From an uncultured Bacilli bacterium (GTDB lineage Bacteria > Bacillota_I > Bacilli_A > RF39 > UBA660), in NCBI GenBank assembly GCA_947586825.1, contig CANPXU010000008.1:1-40105 (forward strand): a DNA stretch of 40,105 nucleotides, in the 5' to 3' direction. This document shows, piece after piece, positions 15,772-24,335 of this stretch. Below the pieces are notes generated by a model. That model had not been told where the DNA came from, did no database searches, and saw nothing but the letters and a program-made list of their open reading frames with translations. Within the stretch, counting starts at the first letter, position 1, and every line of letters starts with the position of its first letter. The position numbers were made by a program, and so were the translations under genes.

Positions 15772-16617
15772 TTAAATAAGCATTATTTGAGCTTTGTAAT
15801 AATTATCCTCTTTTTGATAGATTGCTATCTCTTTATCTTGGTACATTAATATTATATTATTGCTATCTTCATTTATGAATATCTTATTACCATTTTGAAC
15901 TTTTTTATATTCTTCATTAGTTAAATTATAAGTTTTAAAATCCAGAAAATCTTTAGCAAAATATAACTTATAATTACTAGATTTTATATCATCAATTAAA
16001 GATGAATCTTTATCTACATCAAAATTCCATTCTTTAGTTCTACGAAGGTCTTGCATTACACCAATAACATTTAATTTATCACATATAATTTGAATTAAGC
16101 TTCTGATATATGTACCCTTTTCTACAACAAACTTAATAGTGCATTCATCTTCTTTAAACTCAAGCAACTCAGTATCATAAATAGTTATGACATTTTTAGG
16201 TAGCTCTACAGCTATATTTTCTCTTGCATATTCATATAGTTTTTTACCATTAATCTTTTTAGCAGAGTAAATAGGAATCTCTTGCTCAATCTTACCCTTT
16301 AGATTATCAAGGGCTTTTAATAAATCTTCTTTATCTATATGGCACTTTCTTTCTTCAAGAACATTTCCTGTGATATCTAAAGTATCGGTCTTAATACCGA
16401 GCTTAATAGTAGCAATATATTCTTTTTTAGTATCTTGTAATAAGGGAACAAGTTTAGTGTATTTGCCTAAGCACACGATAAGGATGCCTGTAGCCAAAGG
16501 ATCTAACGTGCCTGTATGACCAATTTTCTTCATACCAAAAATATGGTTAAGTTCATTAACCATATCTCTACTTGTTTTATCTTTAGGTTTATCTAATAAA
16601 ATAATCCCATTTACCAT
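15772..16617 (-). CDS. truB: tRNA pseudouridine-55 synthase
   Basis: Makes pseudouridine 55 in the T-loop of tRNAs. The 281-residue protein begins NGIILLDKPKDKTSRDMV and has the catalytic motif KIGHTGTLDPLATGIL with the nucleophilic Asp, followed by KKEYIATIKLGIKTDTLDITG and the conserved PIYSAKKINGKKLYEYAR stretch. The length is normal for the family. It starts 6 bases behind rbfA and completes the nusA-infB-rbfA-truB operon; no ribF follows. Confidence 0.95.
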   Translation of the reverse strand: MVNGIILLDKPKDKTSRDMVNELNHIFGMKKIGHTGTLDPLATGILIVCLGKYTKLVPLLQDTKKEYIATIKLGIKTDTLDITGNVLEERKCHIDKEDLLKALDNLKGKIEQEIPIYSAKKINGKKLYEYARENIAVELPKNVITIYDTELLEFKEDECTIKFVVEKGTYIRSLIQIICDKLNVIGVMQDLRRTKEWNFDVDKDSSLIDDIKSSNYKLYFAKDFLDFKTYNLTNEEYKKVQNGNKIFINEDSNNIILMYQDKEIAIYQKEDNYYKAQIMLI

Positions 16618-16623
16618 ATAATC

Positions 16624-16968
16624 CTACTTTTCTTCATGTAATTTATTTATTATATTTTCAATATTTTGACCATAAGCAATAGACGTATCATAAACAAAAT
16701 GAAGCTCTGGAGTATTTCTAATATCCATGCACTTAGCAAGTTTTCCCCGAATGAAAGGAGCAGCTTCATTAGCCTCTTTTTCCATTTGTTTATTATCAAG
16801 ATTAGATACCGAAGTAAAATATACCTTACAATAACTTAAATCGTGCGATAAATCACAACCTGTTATTGTAATAGTTTTTAAAAGATCATCAGTAGTTTCC
16901 CGTTGAATAATCGTGGGAAGATACTTTTCAATATCTCTTTCAATTCTTTTGATATTAAAATTAGTCAC
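16624..16968 (-). CDS. rbfA: Ribosome-binding factor A
   Basis: A KH-fold factor for maturation of the 30S subunit (16S rRNA 5' end). The 114-residue product has the family core: RIERDIEKYLPTIIQRE, then DLSYCKVYFTSVSN, then APFIRGKLAKCMDIRNTPELHFVYDTSIAYGQNI in conserved order. Its start overlaps the infB end by 8 bases, so translation is coupled. Confidence 0.94.
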   Translation of the reverse strand: MTNFNIKRIERDIEKYLPTIIQRETTDDLLKTITITGCDLSHDLSYCKVYFTSVSNLDNKQMEKEANEAAPFIRGKLAKCMDIRNTPELHFVYDTSIAYGQNIENIINKLHEEK

Positions 16969-19066
16969 GAGCTACCTCTTGAAGTTCATAGATTTCTAAA
17001 GTATCATTTTCTCTAAAGTCATCAAATTTCTCTAGAGTAACACCACATTCATAACCTTTTTTAACTTCTTTAACACTATCTTTTTCTCTTTGAACGGAAG
17101 CTATCTTAGTATCTGTTAAAACAACACCATCACGAATAACTCTAGCACTGGCACTTGATTTAACTACACCATCCATTACATAACATCCAGCGATATTACC
17201 AATCTTAGAGAATTTAAAGATTTTTCTAACTTCCAAAGTACCAATAGTTTTTTCTTCGAATTCAGGATCAAGCATACCCTTCATAGCTTGTTCCATTTCT
17301 TCCACTAATTTATAAATAATCGTATATAGTCTAATTTCAACGTCATATTCCTTAGCCATTTCTTTAGCTCCAGGAGAAGAAATAACATTAAAGCCAATAA
17401 CAATAGCTTTAGAAGCACTAGCTAAAACAATATCACTCTCGGTAATTTGACCAATACCACTTCTGATAACCTTGACTTTAACACCATCAATATCAATTTT
17501 TTCTAAAGCGCCTTTAACAGCTTCTTCACTACCACGAACATCAGTCTTTAAAACAACAGATATTTCTTTTTGACCTTCATTAATACTATTAAATAATTCA
17601 TCAAGAGAAAGTCCTTTGTGTTTATTTTCGCTTTTAGCTTCATGTTCTTTTCTCTTAGCAGCAACATTCTTAGCTTCTTCAATTGTCTCAAATGCCATGA
17701 ATTTATCGCCAGCTCTTGGATTATCGTTTAAGCCTGTTATTTCAACTGGAGTAGATGGTCCAGCTTCAACAATACTTTGGCCTAAATCATTTTTCATAGT
17801 TCTAATCTTACCGTAAGTAGTACCTACAGCAACTGGATCTCCTAAACGAAGAGTACCATTTTGGATTAAGAATGAAGCTACTCCACCAATATTTTTATCA
17901 AGTCTTTCTTCAATAACAGCTCCTAAAGCATAACGCGATGGATTAGCTTTGAATTCTGAAACTTCACTAATAGCTAAAATAGTTTCTAATAAGTTATCAA
18001 CACCTTCACCAGTTTTAGCAGAAATGTTAATAAAAGGAACATCGCCACCCCAACTTTCAGGTGTAATATTTATTTCGGCCATTTCGGTATAAATACGATC
18101 GATATTAGCATCTGGTTTATCTATCTTATTAACAGCTACAATAATAGGTACTTTAGCAGATAATGCATGCTCAACAGCTTCTTTAGTTTGAGGCATAACA
18201 CCATCATCTGCTGCAACAATGATAATAACGATGTCAGTAACTGATGCTCCTCTGGCTCTCATTTGAGTAAAAGCCGCATGACCTGGGGTATCAATGAAAG
18301 TAATCTTATTATCATTATATTCTATTTGATAAGCACCGATAGCTTGCGTAATTCCCCCGAACTCAGTATCAACAACATGAGAATGACGAATATAATCAAG
18401 TAGTGTCGTTTTACCATGGTCAACATGGCCCATGATTGTTACAATTGGTGGTCTTGGTAATAAATCCTCCTCATTATCTATTACTTCATAGCTTTCAAAA
18501 TTTGAAACATCTTGGCTTTCCTCTTTCTTTAGAGTCTTACCATAGTCTAAAACTAATATTTCAGCATTTTCAAAGCTAATTGGATCATTGATATTAAGCA
18601 TTAAACCAAGATTAATAAGTTTCTTTATTACATCAGTAGCCGCTACATCTAAAGCGCTACTTAAATCAGAAACTGTCATATTATCTTTGTATATAACTAT
18701 GTTATCAGATGTATTACCCTTTAACTTAGTTTTATTTTTATACATTTGTTTCTTTAGGTTTTTGAATTCTTTATTTTCCTTAGCACTATCTTTCTTTTTT
18801 AACTTTTGTTTACTAGTGCTAATTGAGGATAATTTATCAATATTCTCACTTTCAAGAACACCTGTAACAACATCATCGATGGCCTCTTCTTCTTCATATG
18901 TAGTTTCTTTATCTGTGCTTATTAAATTAAGCATATTATCAAGAATAATAATATCATCATCCGTAAGTTCAGTATTATTATCAGCTTTAATACCTACTTG
19001 TTCACATTGCTTTAATACTTCCGCAACAGATAAACCCACATCCTTAGCATAATCTTTAATATTCAT
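16961..19066 (-). CDS. infB: Translation initiation factor IF-2
   Basis: The GTPase that places initiator tRNA on the 30S subunit. The 701-residue protein has the IF2_N helical domain at the start (MNIKDYAKDVGLSVAEVLKQ), a charged linker, a second IF2_N domain, and then the G domain with GHVDHGKTTLLDYIR (G1), DTPGHAAFTQMRARGA (G3) and NKIDKP (G4), followed by beta-barrel and C-terminal domains. I chose the second ATG (19066) because AAAGGTGG lies 6 bases upstream of it, whereas it directly touches the first ATG at 19072. The gene sits directly behind a dCMP deaminase gene instead of ylxQ. Confidence 0.96.
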   Translation of the reverse strand: MNIKDYAKDVGLSVAEVLKQCEQVGIKADNNTELTDDDIIILDNMLNLISTDKETTYEEEEAIDDVVTGVLESENIDKLSSISTSKQKLKKKDSAKENKEFKNLKKQMYKNKTKLKGNTSDNIVIYKDNMTVSDLSSALDVAATDVIKKLINLGLMLNINDPISFENAEILVLDYGKTLKKEESQDVSNFESYEVIDNEEDLLPRPPIVTIMGHVDHGKTTLLDYIRHSHVVDTEFGGITQAIGAYQIEYNDNKITFIDTPGHAAFTQMRARGASVTDIVIIIVAADDGVMPQTKEAVEHALSAKVPIIVAVNKIDKPDANIDRIYTEMAEINITPESWGGDVPFINISAKTGEGVDNLLETILAISEVSEFKANPSRYALGAVIEERLDKNIGGVASFLIQNGTLRLGDPVAVGTTYGKIRTMKNDLGQSIVEAGPSTPVEITGLNDNPRAGDKFMAFETIEEAKNVAAKRKEHEAKSENKHKGLSLDELFNSINEGQKEISVVLKTDVRGSEEAVKGALEKIDIDGVKVKVIRSGIGQITESDIVLASASKAIVIGFNVISSPGAKEMAKEYDVEIRLYTIIYKLVEEMEQAMKGMLDPEFEEKTIGTLEVRKIFKFSKIGNIAGCYVMDGVVKSSASARVIRDGVVLTDTKIASVQREKDSVKEVKKGYECGVTLEKFDDFRENDTLEIYELQEVARD

Positions 19067-19097
19067 AATCATCCACCTTTCTTTTTTTATTTAATTT

Positions 19098-19595
19098 TTA
19101 TTTTATAACTTTGCTTATTTCCTCGAGTAATTCCTTAGCATTTTTGCCTTCGTACTTTTCAATTTTAATGCCTACCTTTTTAGCTATCTCGCTAGAAAGA
19201 CTTGCATCATAATCAGCATCATACACAATTCTTTCAATACCAGCATTAATCAAAGAATTCATACAATCTTTACATGGAAAAGTATTAACATACGCTGTTG
19301 CTCCATCTAAAGATACACCATGACGAGCCGCAAAAGCTACAGCATTTTGTTCACCATGAGATGCCGGACAAATTTCTAAGTATTTACCACTTTGATAGTC
19401 AGGCATAGCTCTTCTTTTACAGCCACCGGTATCTTCACAATGCTCCATTTTACGAGCTGGTCCATTAAAACCAAAAGATACTGGACTATCGTCTTTAACT
19501 ATTACACACCCTACTTTTCTTGATAAGCAAGTTGATCTAATAGCAGCAACTTTAGCTAAAATCATATAATATTCATCTTTACTAGGTCTACTCAT
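19098..19595 (-). CDS. dCMP deaminase (ComEB-type)
   Basis: Deaminates dCMP to dUMP, feeding dTMP synthesis. The 165-residue protein has the zinc/catalytic motif HGEQNAVAFAA (His and the proton-shuttling Glu) and PCKDCMNSLINAGI with the two Cys ligands, plus the allosteric-type N-terminal region RSTCLSRKVGCVIVKDD. Its ATG overlaps the ylxR end by 8 bases and infB follows after 31 bases, so it is embedded in the nusA-infB operon. In most Bacilli the ribosomal L7Ae-like gene ylxQ holds this place. The pairing with tdk elsewhere in the window covers dTMP supply, but no functional link is shown. Confidence 0.93.
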   Translation of the reverse strand: MSRPSKDEYYMILAKVAAIRSTCLSRKVGCVIVKDDSPVSFGFNGPARKMEHCEDTGGCKRRAMPDYQSGKYLEICPASHGEQNAVAFAARHGVSLDGATAYVNTFPCKDCMNSLINAGIERIVYDADYDASLSSEIAKKVGIKIEKYEGKNAKELLEEISKVIK

Positions 19596-19848
19596 TTTCT
19601 AACCTCTCTAATAACATATCATATATTTCATCAGGAACTGTTACTTCAAGTAGTCTATCTAATACTTTATTCTTTTTAGCCTTAAGAATTACTTCTTTAT
19701 CTTTTTTTAAATATGCTCCTTTACCATTTTGCTTGCCAGTTTCATCATAAACGACTTCTTTTTCAGGGGTTCTTACGATTCTAAATAAATCCTTCTTTTC
19801 ACATTTTTCTTTGGTTACAGCGCATGATCTTAAAGGAACCTTCTTCAT
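19588..19848 (-). CDS. ylxR: YlxR family RNA-binding protein (RnpM)
   Basis: An 86-residue protein with the family features: PLRSCAVTKEKCEKKDLFRIVR at the start, a basic surface and the GKGAYLKKDKEV motif (family GRGAYxC; the Cys is replaced by Lys here). YlxR/RnpM has been reported to bind the RNA of RNase P in Bacillus. The ATG overlaps the nusA stop codon by one base (TAATG). The 3' end overlaps the dCMP deaminase gene. Confidence 0.9.
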   Translation of the reverse strand: MKKVPLRSCAVTKEKCEKKDLFRIVRTPEKEVVYDETGKQNGKGAYLKKDKEVILKAKKNKVLDRLLEVTVPDEIYDMLLERLENE

Positions 19849-20960
19849 TATTTATTTCCTTCTTCGTTAATTTGGCTTAATGTCTTAATGGAAATATGAT
19901 AATGAGTAAGCTTACTAGCAAGTTTAATATTGCTTCCCTTTTTACCAATAGCAAGTGATAAATTATCATCATTAACAATTGCTAGAGCTTCTTTATCTTC
20001 CTCACTTGTGATACTTACAATAACATCTTTCGCAGGAGCTAAAGCATTTTTAATAAATGTTTCAGTATCTTCAGAATATTGTATCAAGTCAATTCTTTCT
20101 TGGCCTAATTCCTTTAAAATACCTGCGATACGGCAACCTTTTTCACCAATACAAGCTCCGATAGGATCGACTTTATCATTATTAGAGAAAACCGCTACCT
20201 TACATCTTATACCAGGTTCTCTTACAACTTGATATATTTCAATAGTGCCGTTGATAATCTCTGGTATTTCTTGTTCAAATAATCTCTTAACAAAACCATA
20301 ATGTTTTCTTGATAACATTATAAGAGGTCCTTTAGTATTGCTTTCTACTTTAGTAATATATACCTTGATATTAGAACCCATCTTAATTTCTTCACCAGGT
20401 ATAATTTCACTCTTAGGAAGAATACCTCTTGTACGGCCTAAGTTAATATAGTAGTTTCTTTGGTCTTCCATAGCTACCATACCAACCATTATTTCAAACT
20501 CTTTACCATTGAATTCTTCAATAATACTATTTTTTTCAGCTTCTCTTATCTTTTGTGTAAGTACTTGTTTAGCAGTACCAGCAGCAACACGGCCAAAATC
20601 TTTTGGTGTAACTTCTACTTGAATTGTATCACCAACTTTAGCATCTTGTTTAATCTTAATTGCATCTTCTAAAAGAATTTGGGCATCAAGATTAATCTCC
20701 GGAGGAACAACAACTTTATTTCCTTCTTCATCAACAGTTTCTGTTCCTTCATCAATCTCATCAACAACTACTAAATAAGAATATACTTTAATATCACCTG
20801 TATCACGATTTATGTCTACTAATACGTTGGTTTTAGAATCAAAGTTTTTCTTATACGCCGTTGTAAGGGCGGCTGTTAATCCTTCATAAATAATATCCTC
20901 ACTGATATTTTTTTCATCTACAATAAGTTTTACTGCATTAATTAATTCTTTACTATCCAT
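19848..20960 (-). CDS. nusA: Transcription termination/antitermination factor NusA
   Basis: Binds RNA polymerase and stabilises pause and terminator hairpins. The 370-residue product is the short Gram-positive form: N-terminal polymerase-binding domain (MDSKELINAVKLIVDEKNIS), S1 domain (about 135-200), and two KH domains (GACIGEKGCRIAGILKELGQERIDLI and SLAIGKKGSNIKLASKLT). The acidic repeats of enterobacterial NusA are absent, as expected. It begins 1 base behind the rimP stop codon and overlaps ylxR. Confidence 0.96.
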   Translation of the reverse strand: MDSKELINAVKLIVDEKNISEDIIYEGLTAALTTAYKKNFDSKTNVLVDINRDTGDIKVYSYLVVVDEIDEGTETVDEEGNKVVVPPEINLDAQILLEDAIKIKQDAKVGDTIQVEVTPKDFGRVAAGTAKQVLTQKIREAEKNSIIEEFNGKEFEIMVGMVAMEDQRNYYINLGRTRGILPKSEIIPGEEIKMGSNIKVYITKVESNTKGPLIMLSRKHYGFVKRLFEQEIPEIINGTIEIYQVVREPGIRCKVAVFSNNDKVDPIGACIGEKGCRIAGILKELGQERIDLIQYSEDTETFIKNALAPAKDVIVSITSEEDKEALAIVNDDNLSLAIGKKGSNIKLASKLTHYHISIKTLSQINEEGNK

Positions 20961-20961
20961 C

Positions 20962-21210
20962 TTAACCTCTCTCCTTACTTGATATATCTAAAATAAAACT
21001 ATTATCTAAAGAATTACATTCTTTGTTAACAATCGGGTCAACCTTTTTGGTAGCTTCAACTATCGTATCCAAATCAATGCCTCCGACTTTATCAAGGATA
21101 ATATCAAGAAAATAATATTTTCCTTTTTTATAATAATTAATTGAATCAACAAAGATTTCATCTTTTTTTAAAGTTTCATTAATTTTTTGCTTTAGATTTT
21201 CAAAGTCCAT
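20962..21210 (-). CDS. rimP: Ribosome maturation factor RimP, N-terminal domain only
   Basis: RimP helps mature the 30S subunit. Here the product has only 82 residues against about 150 in the family. It contains the N-terminal alpha/beta domain (YYFLDIILDKVGGIDLDTIVEATKKVDPIV, with the GGI-x-LD motif) and stops right after FILDISSKERG, the point corresponding to LEVSSPGLDRPL. The C-terminal SH3-like domain is missing. nusA starts after only one further base, so there is no room for a frameshifted remainder. It starts behind GGAGG. Identification rests on sequence and operon position. Confidence 0.85.
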   Translation of the reverse strand: MDFENLKQKINETLKKDEIFVDSINYYKKGKYYFLDIILDKVGGIDLDTIVEATKKVDPIVNKECNSLDNSFILDISSKERG

Positions 21211-21233
21211 TTAGGCCTCCTTTTTATAAATAA

Positions 21234-21255
21234 AAGTGGGATTTTTGTCCCACTT
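21234..21255 (-). terminator. Hairpin in front of rimP-nusA: terminator and possible NusA attenuator
   Basis: Minus-strand AAGTGGGA-CAAAAA-TCCCACTT followed by an interrupted T-tract (TTATTTATAAA). It lies behind the TasA-like cluster and 24 bases in front of rimP, downstream of a promoter-like sequence at 21270-21298. Confidence 0.75.
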
Positions 21256-21269
21256 AAATTGCTAGTCAT

Positions 21270-21298
21270 ATTATAACACTATGATTTTTAATAGTAAA
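21270..21298 (-). promoter_or_regulatory. Possible promoter for the rimP-nusA-infB operon
   Basis: Minus-strand TTTACT, 17-base spacer, TATAAT. Transcripts from it would pass the hairpin at 21234-21255 before reaching rimP. Confidence 0.45.
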
Positions 21299-21314
21299 GT
21301 CTAATTTTGATGCA

Positions 21315-22088
21315 TTAGCAATGTACATTATCAACAGATATTGTACCTGCAAATGTCTTACCCATTAATTTAGTTTGATCTTTATTTAAATTGTAGAATT
21401 TTACTGTGAAAGTATAATTATGATAAGTAGGGTTTGAAGTACTAACACTTGTGATTTGTTGTCCTTCCTTTAATACTAAAACCTTTTTATCACTATCACC
21501 ATTCTTTAATTTAAACTCATCAATGTTAGTTTCGGTTATTTCTTCATATGTTCCAGTTCTATCTCCTGATGATTCTCCAACACCAGCACTTATGTCGCCC
21601 TCAATTGTTAGTTCTTTAAAGCCAGTAGAAACACCGCCTTCAGTTCTAATATAATATTCAGATGGATGTTCACTGCCAGTAGCCTCTGCATTTTCAGCTT
21701 CTTCAGCAAAGTTGGTTTTACTCTTATCATCCCAAGTAAATATTACATCATAAGTACATGTTGTTTCTTTATCATTTTCAGAAGCTAGTAAAGTAACGTT
21801 CAATGTAGAATTATCTGTTAGGCCAGAATCATATGTTCCATTAGCAGTTTGTTGACTACCATCACCTGCATCATTTTGTTGCATTTCAACTGAGTCAACA
21901 GTAATATTAATTCCTTTTCCCGCTGTTGCAACGAAAGCTGCAGTACTTTTTGAAGTATTAACATTTACTCCTACATTACTGTTTGTATTAATATTTGAAG
22001 CAAAGTATGCAAATGTAGCTCCTACTACAGCTACTAGTAAAGTAGCAATTGCAATTATTGATAATAATATTGTATTTCTTTTTTCCAT
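21315..22088 (-). CDS. TasA/camelysin-like secreted protein, copy 3 of the tandem cluster
   Basis: A 257-residue protein starting at 22088, where GGAGG lies 5 bases upstream. The N-terminus is the SipW-type signal found in TasA/CalY proteins (KRNTILLSIIAIATLLVAVVG then ATFAYFAS). The mature part is a predicted beta-sandwich rich in Thr, Asn and Ser. It has one internal Cys (ETTCTYDVIFTW) and a C-terminal Cys (VDNVHC), positions shared by both paralogues, so a disulfide that staples the C-terminus is likely. Related proteins form biofilm fibres; no sipW gene is in the window. It is last in a three-gene tandem array. Confidence 0.82.
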   Translation of the reverse strand: MEKRNTILLSIIAIATLLVAVVGATFAYFASNINTNSNVGVNVNTSKSTAAFVATAGKGINITVDSVEMQQNDAGDGSQQTANGTYDSGLTDNSTLNVTLLASENDKETTCTYDVIFTWDDKSKTNFAEEAENAEATGSEHPSEYYIRTEGGVSTGFKELTIEGDISAGVGESSGDRTGTYEEITETNIDEFKLKNGDSDKKVLVLKEGQQITSVSTSNPTYHNYTFTVKFYNLNKDQTKLMGKTFAGTISVDNVHC

Positions 22089-22104
22089 CGTAACCTCCAT
22101 TTTA

Positions 22105-22899
22105 TTAGCAAACTACATTTTCAACTGAAATGTGAGCTTTAAAATTCTTATCCATTAATGATGATTGATCTGTTGGTAAATTGTAGAATTTAATAGTAAA
22201 TTGATATTTAACATTGGCGTTAGTTGAAGTAGCTAAAGTCTCGCCTTCTTTAAGCATTAACTTTTGACAGTCTTGAAGATTTTCTTTACCATCAGCACAA
22301 GTAATAGTATCTAGGTTTTTCTCTTCTAAGAATTCACCAGATGTAGGTTTGCCTACTTCAGTACCACTTACTGTTTCACTACCAGATATAGTAAATTCTT
22401 TAAATGTAGGGGTATAATATTGACTTTCTCCCGGAATTTCCGTTCTAACATAGTATTTTGAAGGATAAATATTTTGGCTATTTACTTTACTTGTAGCATC
22501 AGATACAGAAGTACTAAAATCTGAACTTGTGTTATCCCAAACCCAAACTACGTCATATGTACATTCAGTTATTTTACCTTGGTCTGATGCAGTTAAGTTA
22601 ACACTTAAATTAGCAGTTTTTACTAATTCATTAGCTACATCTCCATTACTTGATGTAGTATCGCTTCCATTACCAGCATAAGCTTGTTGCATCATATATG
22701 AAGCAACATTAAGGCTGATAGATTCTGTAGATTCCGCAGTAAATACAGTCTTATTGTTTGATGTTTTAGCATTAAAATCAATATTTCCATTGCTTGTATT
22801 AATATTTGAAGCAAAATATGCAAATGTAGCACCAGCTACAGCGATTAATAAAGTAGCAATTGCAATAACCGTTAATAATATAGTATTTCTTTTTTCCAT
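22105..22899 (-). CDS. TasA/camelysin-like secreted protein, copy 2 of the tandem cluster
   Basis: 264 residues with the same signal region as its neighbours (MEKRNTILLTVIAIATLLIA, then GATFAYFASNIN). It shares the internal Cys (TECTYDVVWVW) and the C-terminal Cys (VENVVC), and has an extra Cys pair in a loop (DTITCADGKENLQDCQKL) that the other two lack. The motif VKYQFTIKFYNLPTDQ near the end matches the other copies (KFYNL). The gaps to its neighbours are 16 and 26 bases, so the three form one transcript. Confidence 0.82.
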   Translation of the reverse strand: MEKRNTILLTVIAIATLLIAVAGATFAYFASNINTSNGNIDFNAKTSNNKTVFTAESTESISLNVASYMMQQAYAGNGSDTTSSNGDVANELVKTANLSVNLTASDQGKITECTYDVVWVWDNTSSDFSTSVSDATSKVNSQNIYPSKYYVRTEIPGESQYYTPTFKEFTISGSETVSGTEVGKPTSGEFLEEKNLDTITCADGKENLQDCQKLMLKEGETLATSTNANVKYQFTIKFYNLPTDQSSLMDKNFKAHISVENVVC

Positions 22900-22925
22900 A
22901 ATAATTTTTCCTTACTTTCTAATAA

Positions 22926-23714
22926 TTAACATACAACATTAGCAATACTTACCGTACCACTAAAGGTCTTGCCAATTAATTTATCTTGATTAGTTCCTAA
23001 ATTATAAAATTTAATTGTTACTAAATAATCAACGTGACTCGCCTCAGTACTACTTGAACTTGTAATTGTCTCACCAGATTTTAAAATAAGTGTTTTGTTA
23101 GTATTATCTTTTTCAGATCTTTTCAATTCATCAAGATTTGTTTCAACAAGGGATGAAGCATTAAAACCTTGTTCTGGTGCAGAATTTCCAACATATACTG
23201 CAGTGTGGTCAAGCTCTATAGTAAATTCTTTAAAGCCTTCATTTTGTCCTTCTTGAGATCTAATATAATATTTAGATGGATAATAACTGCTTCCTGCAGA
23301 AGTAGTAGCGGAACTCACATCATCATCAGTAAAATTACTTTCAGATCCTGTCCAAGTATAAACGACATCATAAGAGCAAGTTGTTAGCTTATCATCACCT
23401 GTACCTGTTAATGAAACATTTAATGTCGCATTAGCAGTTAATAAATTTGCTATTTCTTCATTATTCGAAGGGGTTAAGTTATCTTGTGTTGCATATGATT
23501 CTTGCATCATATAAGCTTCAACATTTAGATTTAAATTACCACTTGCTGTTGCAATAAATGAAGCAGTTTTATTTGATGTATTAACACTAACTCCAACATT
23601 ACCATTTTTAGTATTAATGTTTGAAGCAAAGTATGCAAATGTAGCTCCAACCACGGCTACTAATAAAGTTGCTATTGCTATAACGGTCAGTAGTATAGTA
23701 TTTTTCTTTTCCAT
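22926..23714 (-). CDS. TasA/camelysin-like secreted protein, copy 1 of the tandem cluster
   Basis: 262 residues from the ATG at 23714, chosen because GCGAGGG lies 8 bases upstream and because the product then starts MEKKNTILLTV like its paralogues. SipW-type signal ending GATFAYFASNIN, internal Cys (TTCSYDVVYTW), conserved KEFTIELD and KFYNLGTNQDKLIGKTFSG, and C-terminal Cys (IANVVC). First gene of the cluster, behind a TTGACA/TATAAT promoter. Function in a surface fibre or biofilm is inferred from the family. Confidence 0.82.
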   Translation of the reverse strand: MEKKNTILLTVIAIATLLVAVVGATFAYFASNINTKNGNVGVSVNTSNKTASFIATASGNLNLNVEAYMMQESYATQDNLTPSNNEEIANLLTANATLNVSLTGTGDDKLTTCSYDVVYTWTGSESNFTDDDVSSATTSAGSSYYPSKYYIRSQEGQNEGFKEFTIELDHTAVYVGNSAPEQGFNASSLVETNLDELKRSEKDNTNKTLILKSGETITSSSSTEASHVDYLVTIKFYNLGTNQDKLIGKTFSGTVSIANVVC

Positions 23715-23741
23715 AAATTTTATCCCTCGCATTATACTTAA

Positions 23742-23771
23742 ATTATATTACATAACGAAAAAAGCTGTCAA
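23742..23771 (-). promoter_or_regulatory. Sigma-A-type promoter for the TasA-like cluster
   Basis: Minus-strand TTGACA, 18-base spacer, TATAAT, 28 bases before the chosen start at 23714. A second TATAAT at 23731-23736 offers an alternative -10. Confidence 0.7.
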
Positions 23772-23814
23772 GATACGATATAGCCAAATAACTAAAAGTA
23801 TACTAATTTTTTAA

Positions 23815-24327
23815 CTATTTCAGCAACCCATTTTGAACCATTTTCGTTTCACTTATAATTATAAAAGCGTTTGGCTTTTCTTTTTTAATAGCATTAGTTA
23901 GTTTTTTTATATTTTTCTTGCTTGTTTCAATTAAAAGCATTTCTTTTTTTATGGCATCAGCTTCTCCTTTTAAGGGAACAATTGATACGCCATAGCCTTC
24001 TTTGCGAATTTTATTAATTAACTTCTTATCATCCTTTTCAATAATTGCTTGTATCATAACAAGGCCATCAACGAAAAGATTGGAAATAGTGGTACCAATT
24101 AACGTACCTGTAGCATAACCTCCAGCATAAGATATAGCAATTAAAATTGGATGTTCTAATGGGCCACTTAAAGCTTCTCTTGCCACAATAAACCAAATTA
24201 AAACCTCGATAAAGGCAATGACAGAAGCAATTAGCTCCTTGCCTTTAACAGTATAAACTGTTCTTAAAGTTCCAAAAGAAACATCTAAAACTCTAGCAAA
24301 AAAGATACCTATACAAGTTAGTAACAT
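23815..24327 (-). CDS. UPF0316 (DUF5698/DUF2179) membrane protein
   Basis: A 170-residue protein with three membrane helices (about 2-20, 33-55 and 64-88; FFARVLDVSFGTLRTVYTVKG between the first two is the family hallmark) and a cytoplasmic C-terminal DUF2179 domain (KEGYGVSIVPLKGEADAIKKEMLLIETSKKNIKKL in pieces). Function unknown; DUF2179 domains occur in membrane proteins and may bind a small ligand. It starts 8 bases behind sigG on the same strand. Confidence 0.87.
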   Translation of the reverse strand: MLLTCIGIFFARVLDVSFGTLRTVYTVKGKELIASVIAFIEVLIWFIVAREALSGPLEHPILIAISYAGGYATGTLIGTTISNLFVDGLVMIQAIIEKDDKKLINKIRKEGYGVSIVPLKGEADAIKKEMLLIETSKKNIKKLTNAIKKEKPNAFIIISETKMVQNGLLK

Positions 24328-24335
24328 ATCATCAC

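Noticed and set aside
21315-23732. Tandem TasA-like genes as silent cassettes for gene conversion
   Set aside because: All three have full signals, start sites and stop codons in one transcript; nothing marks one as an expression site.
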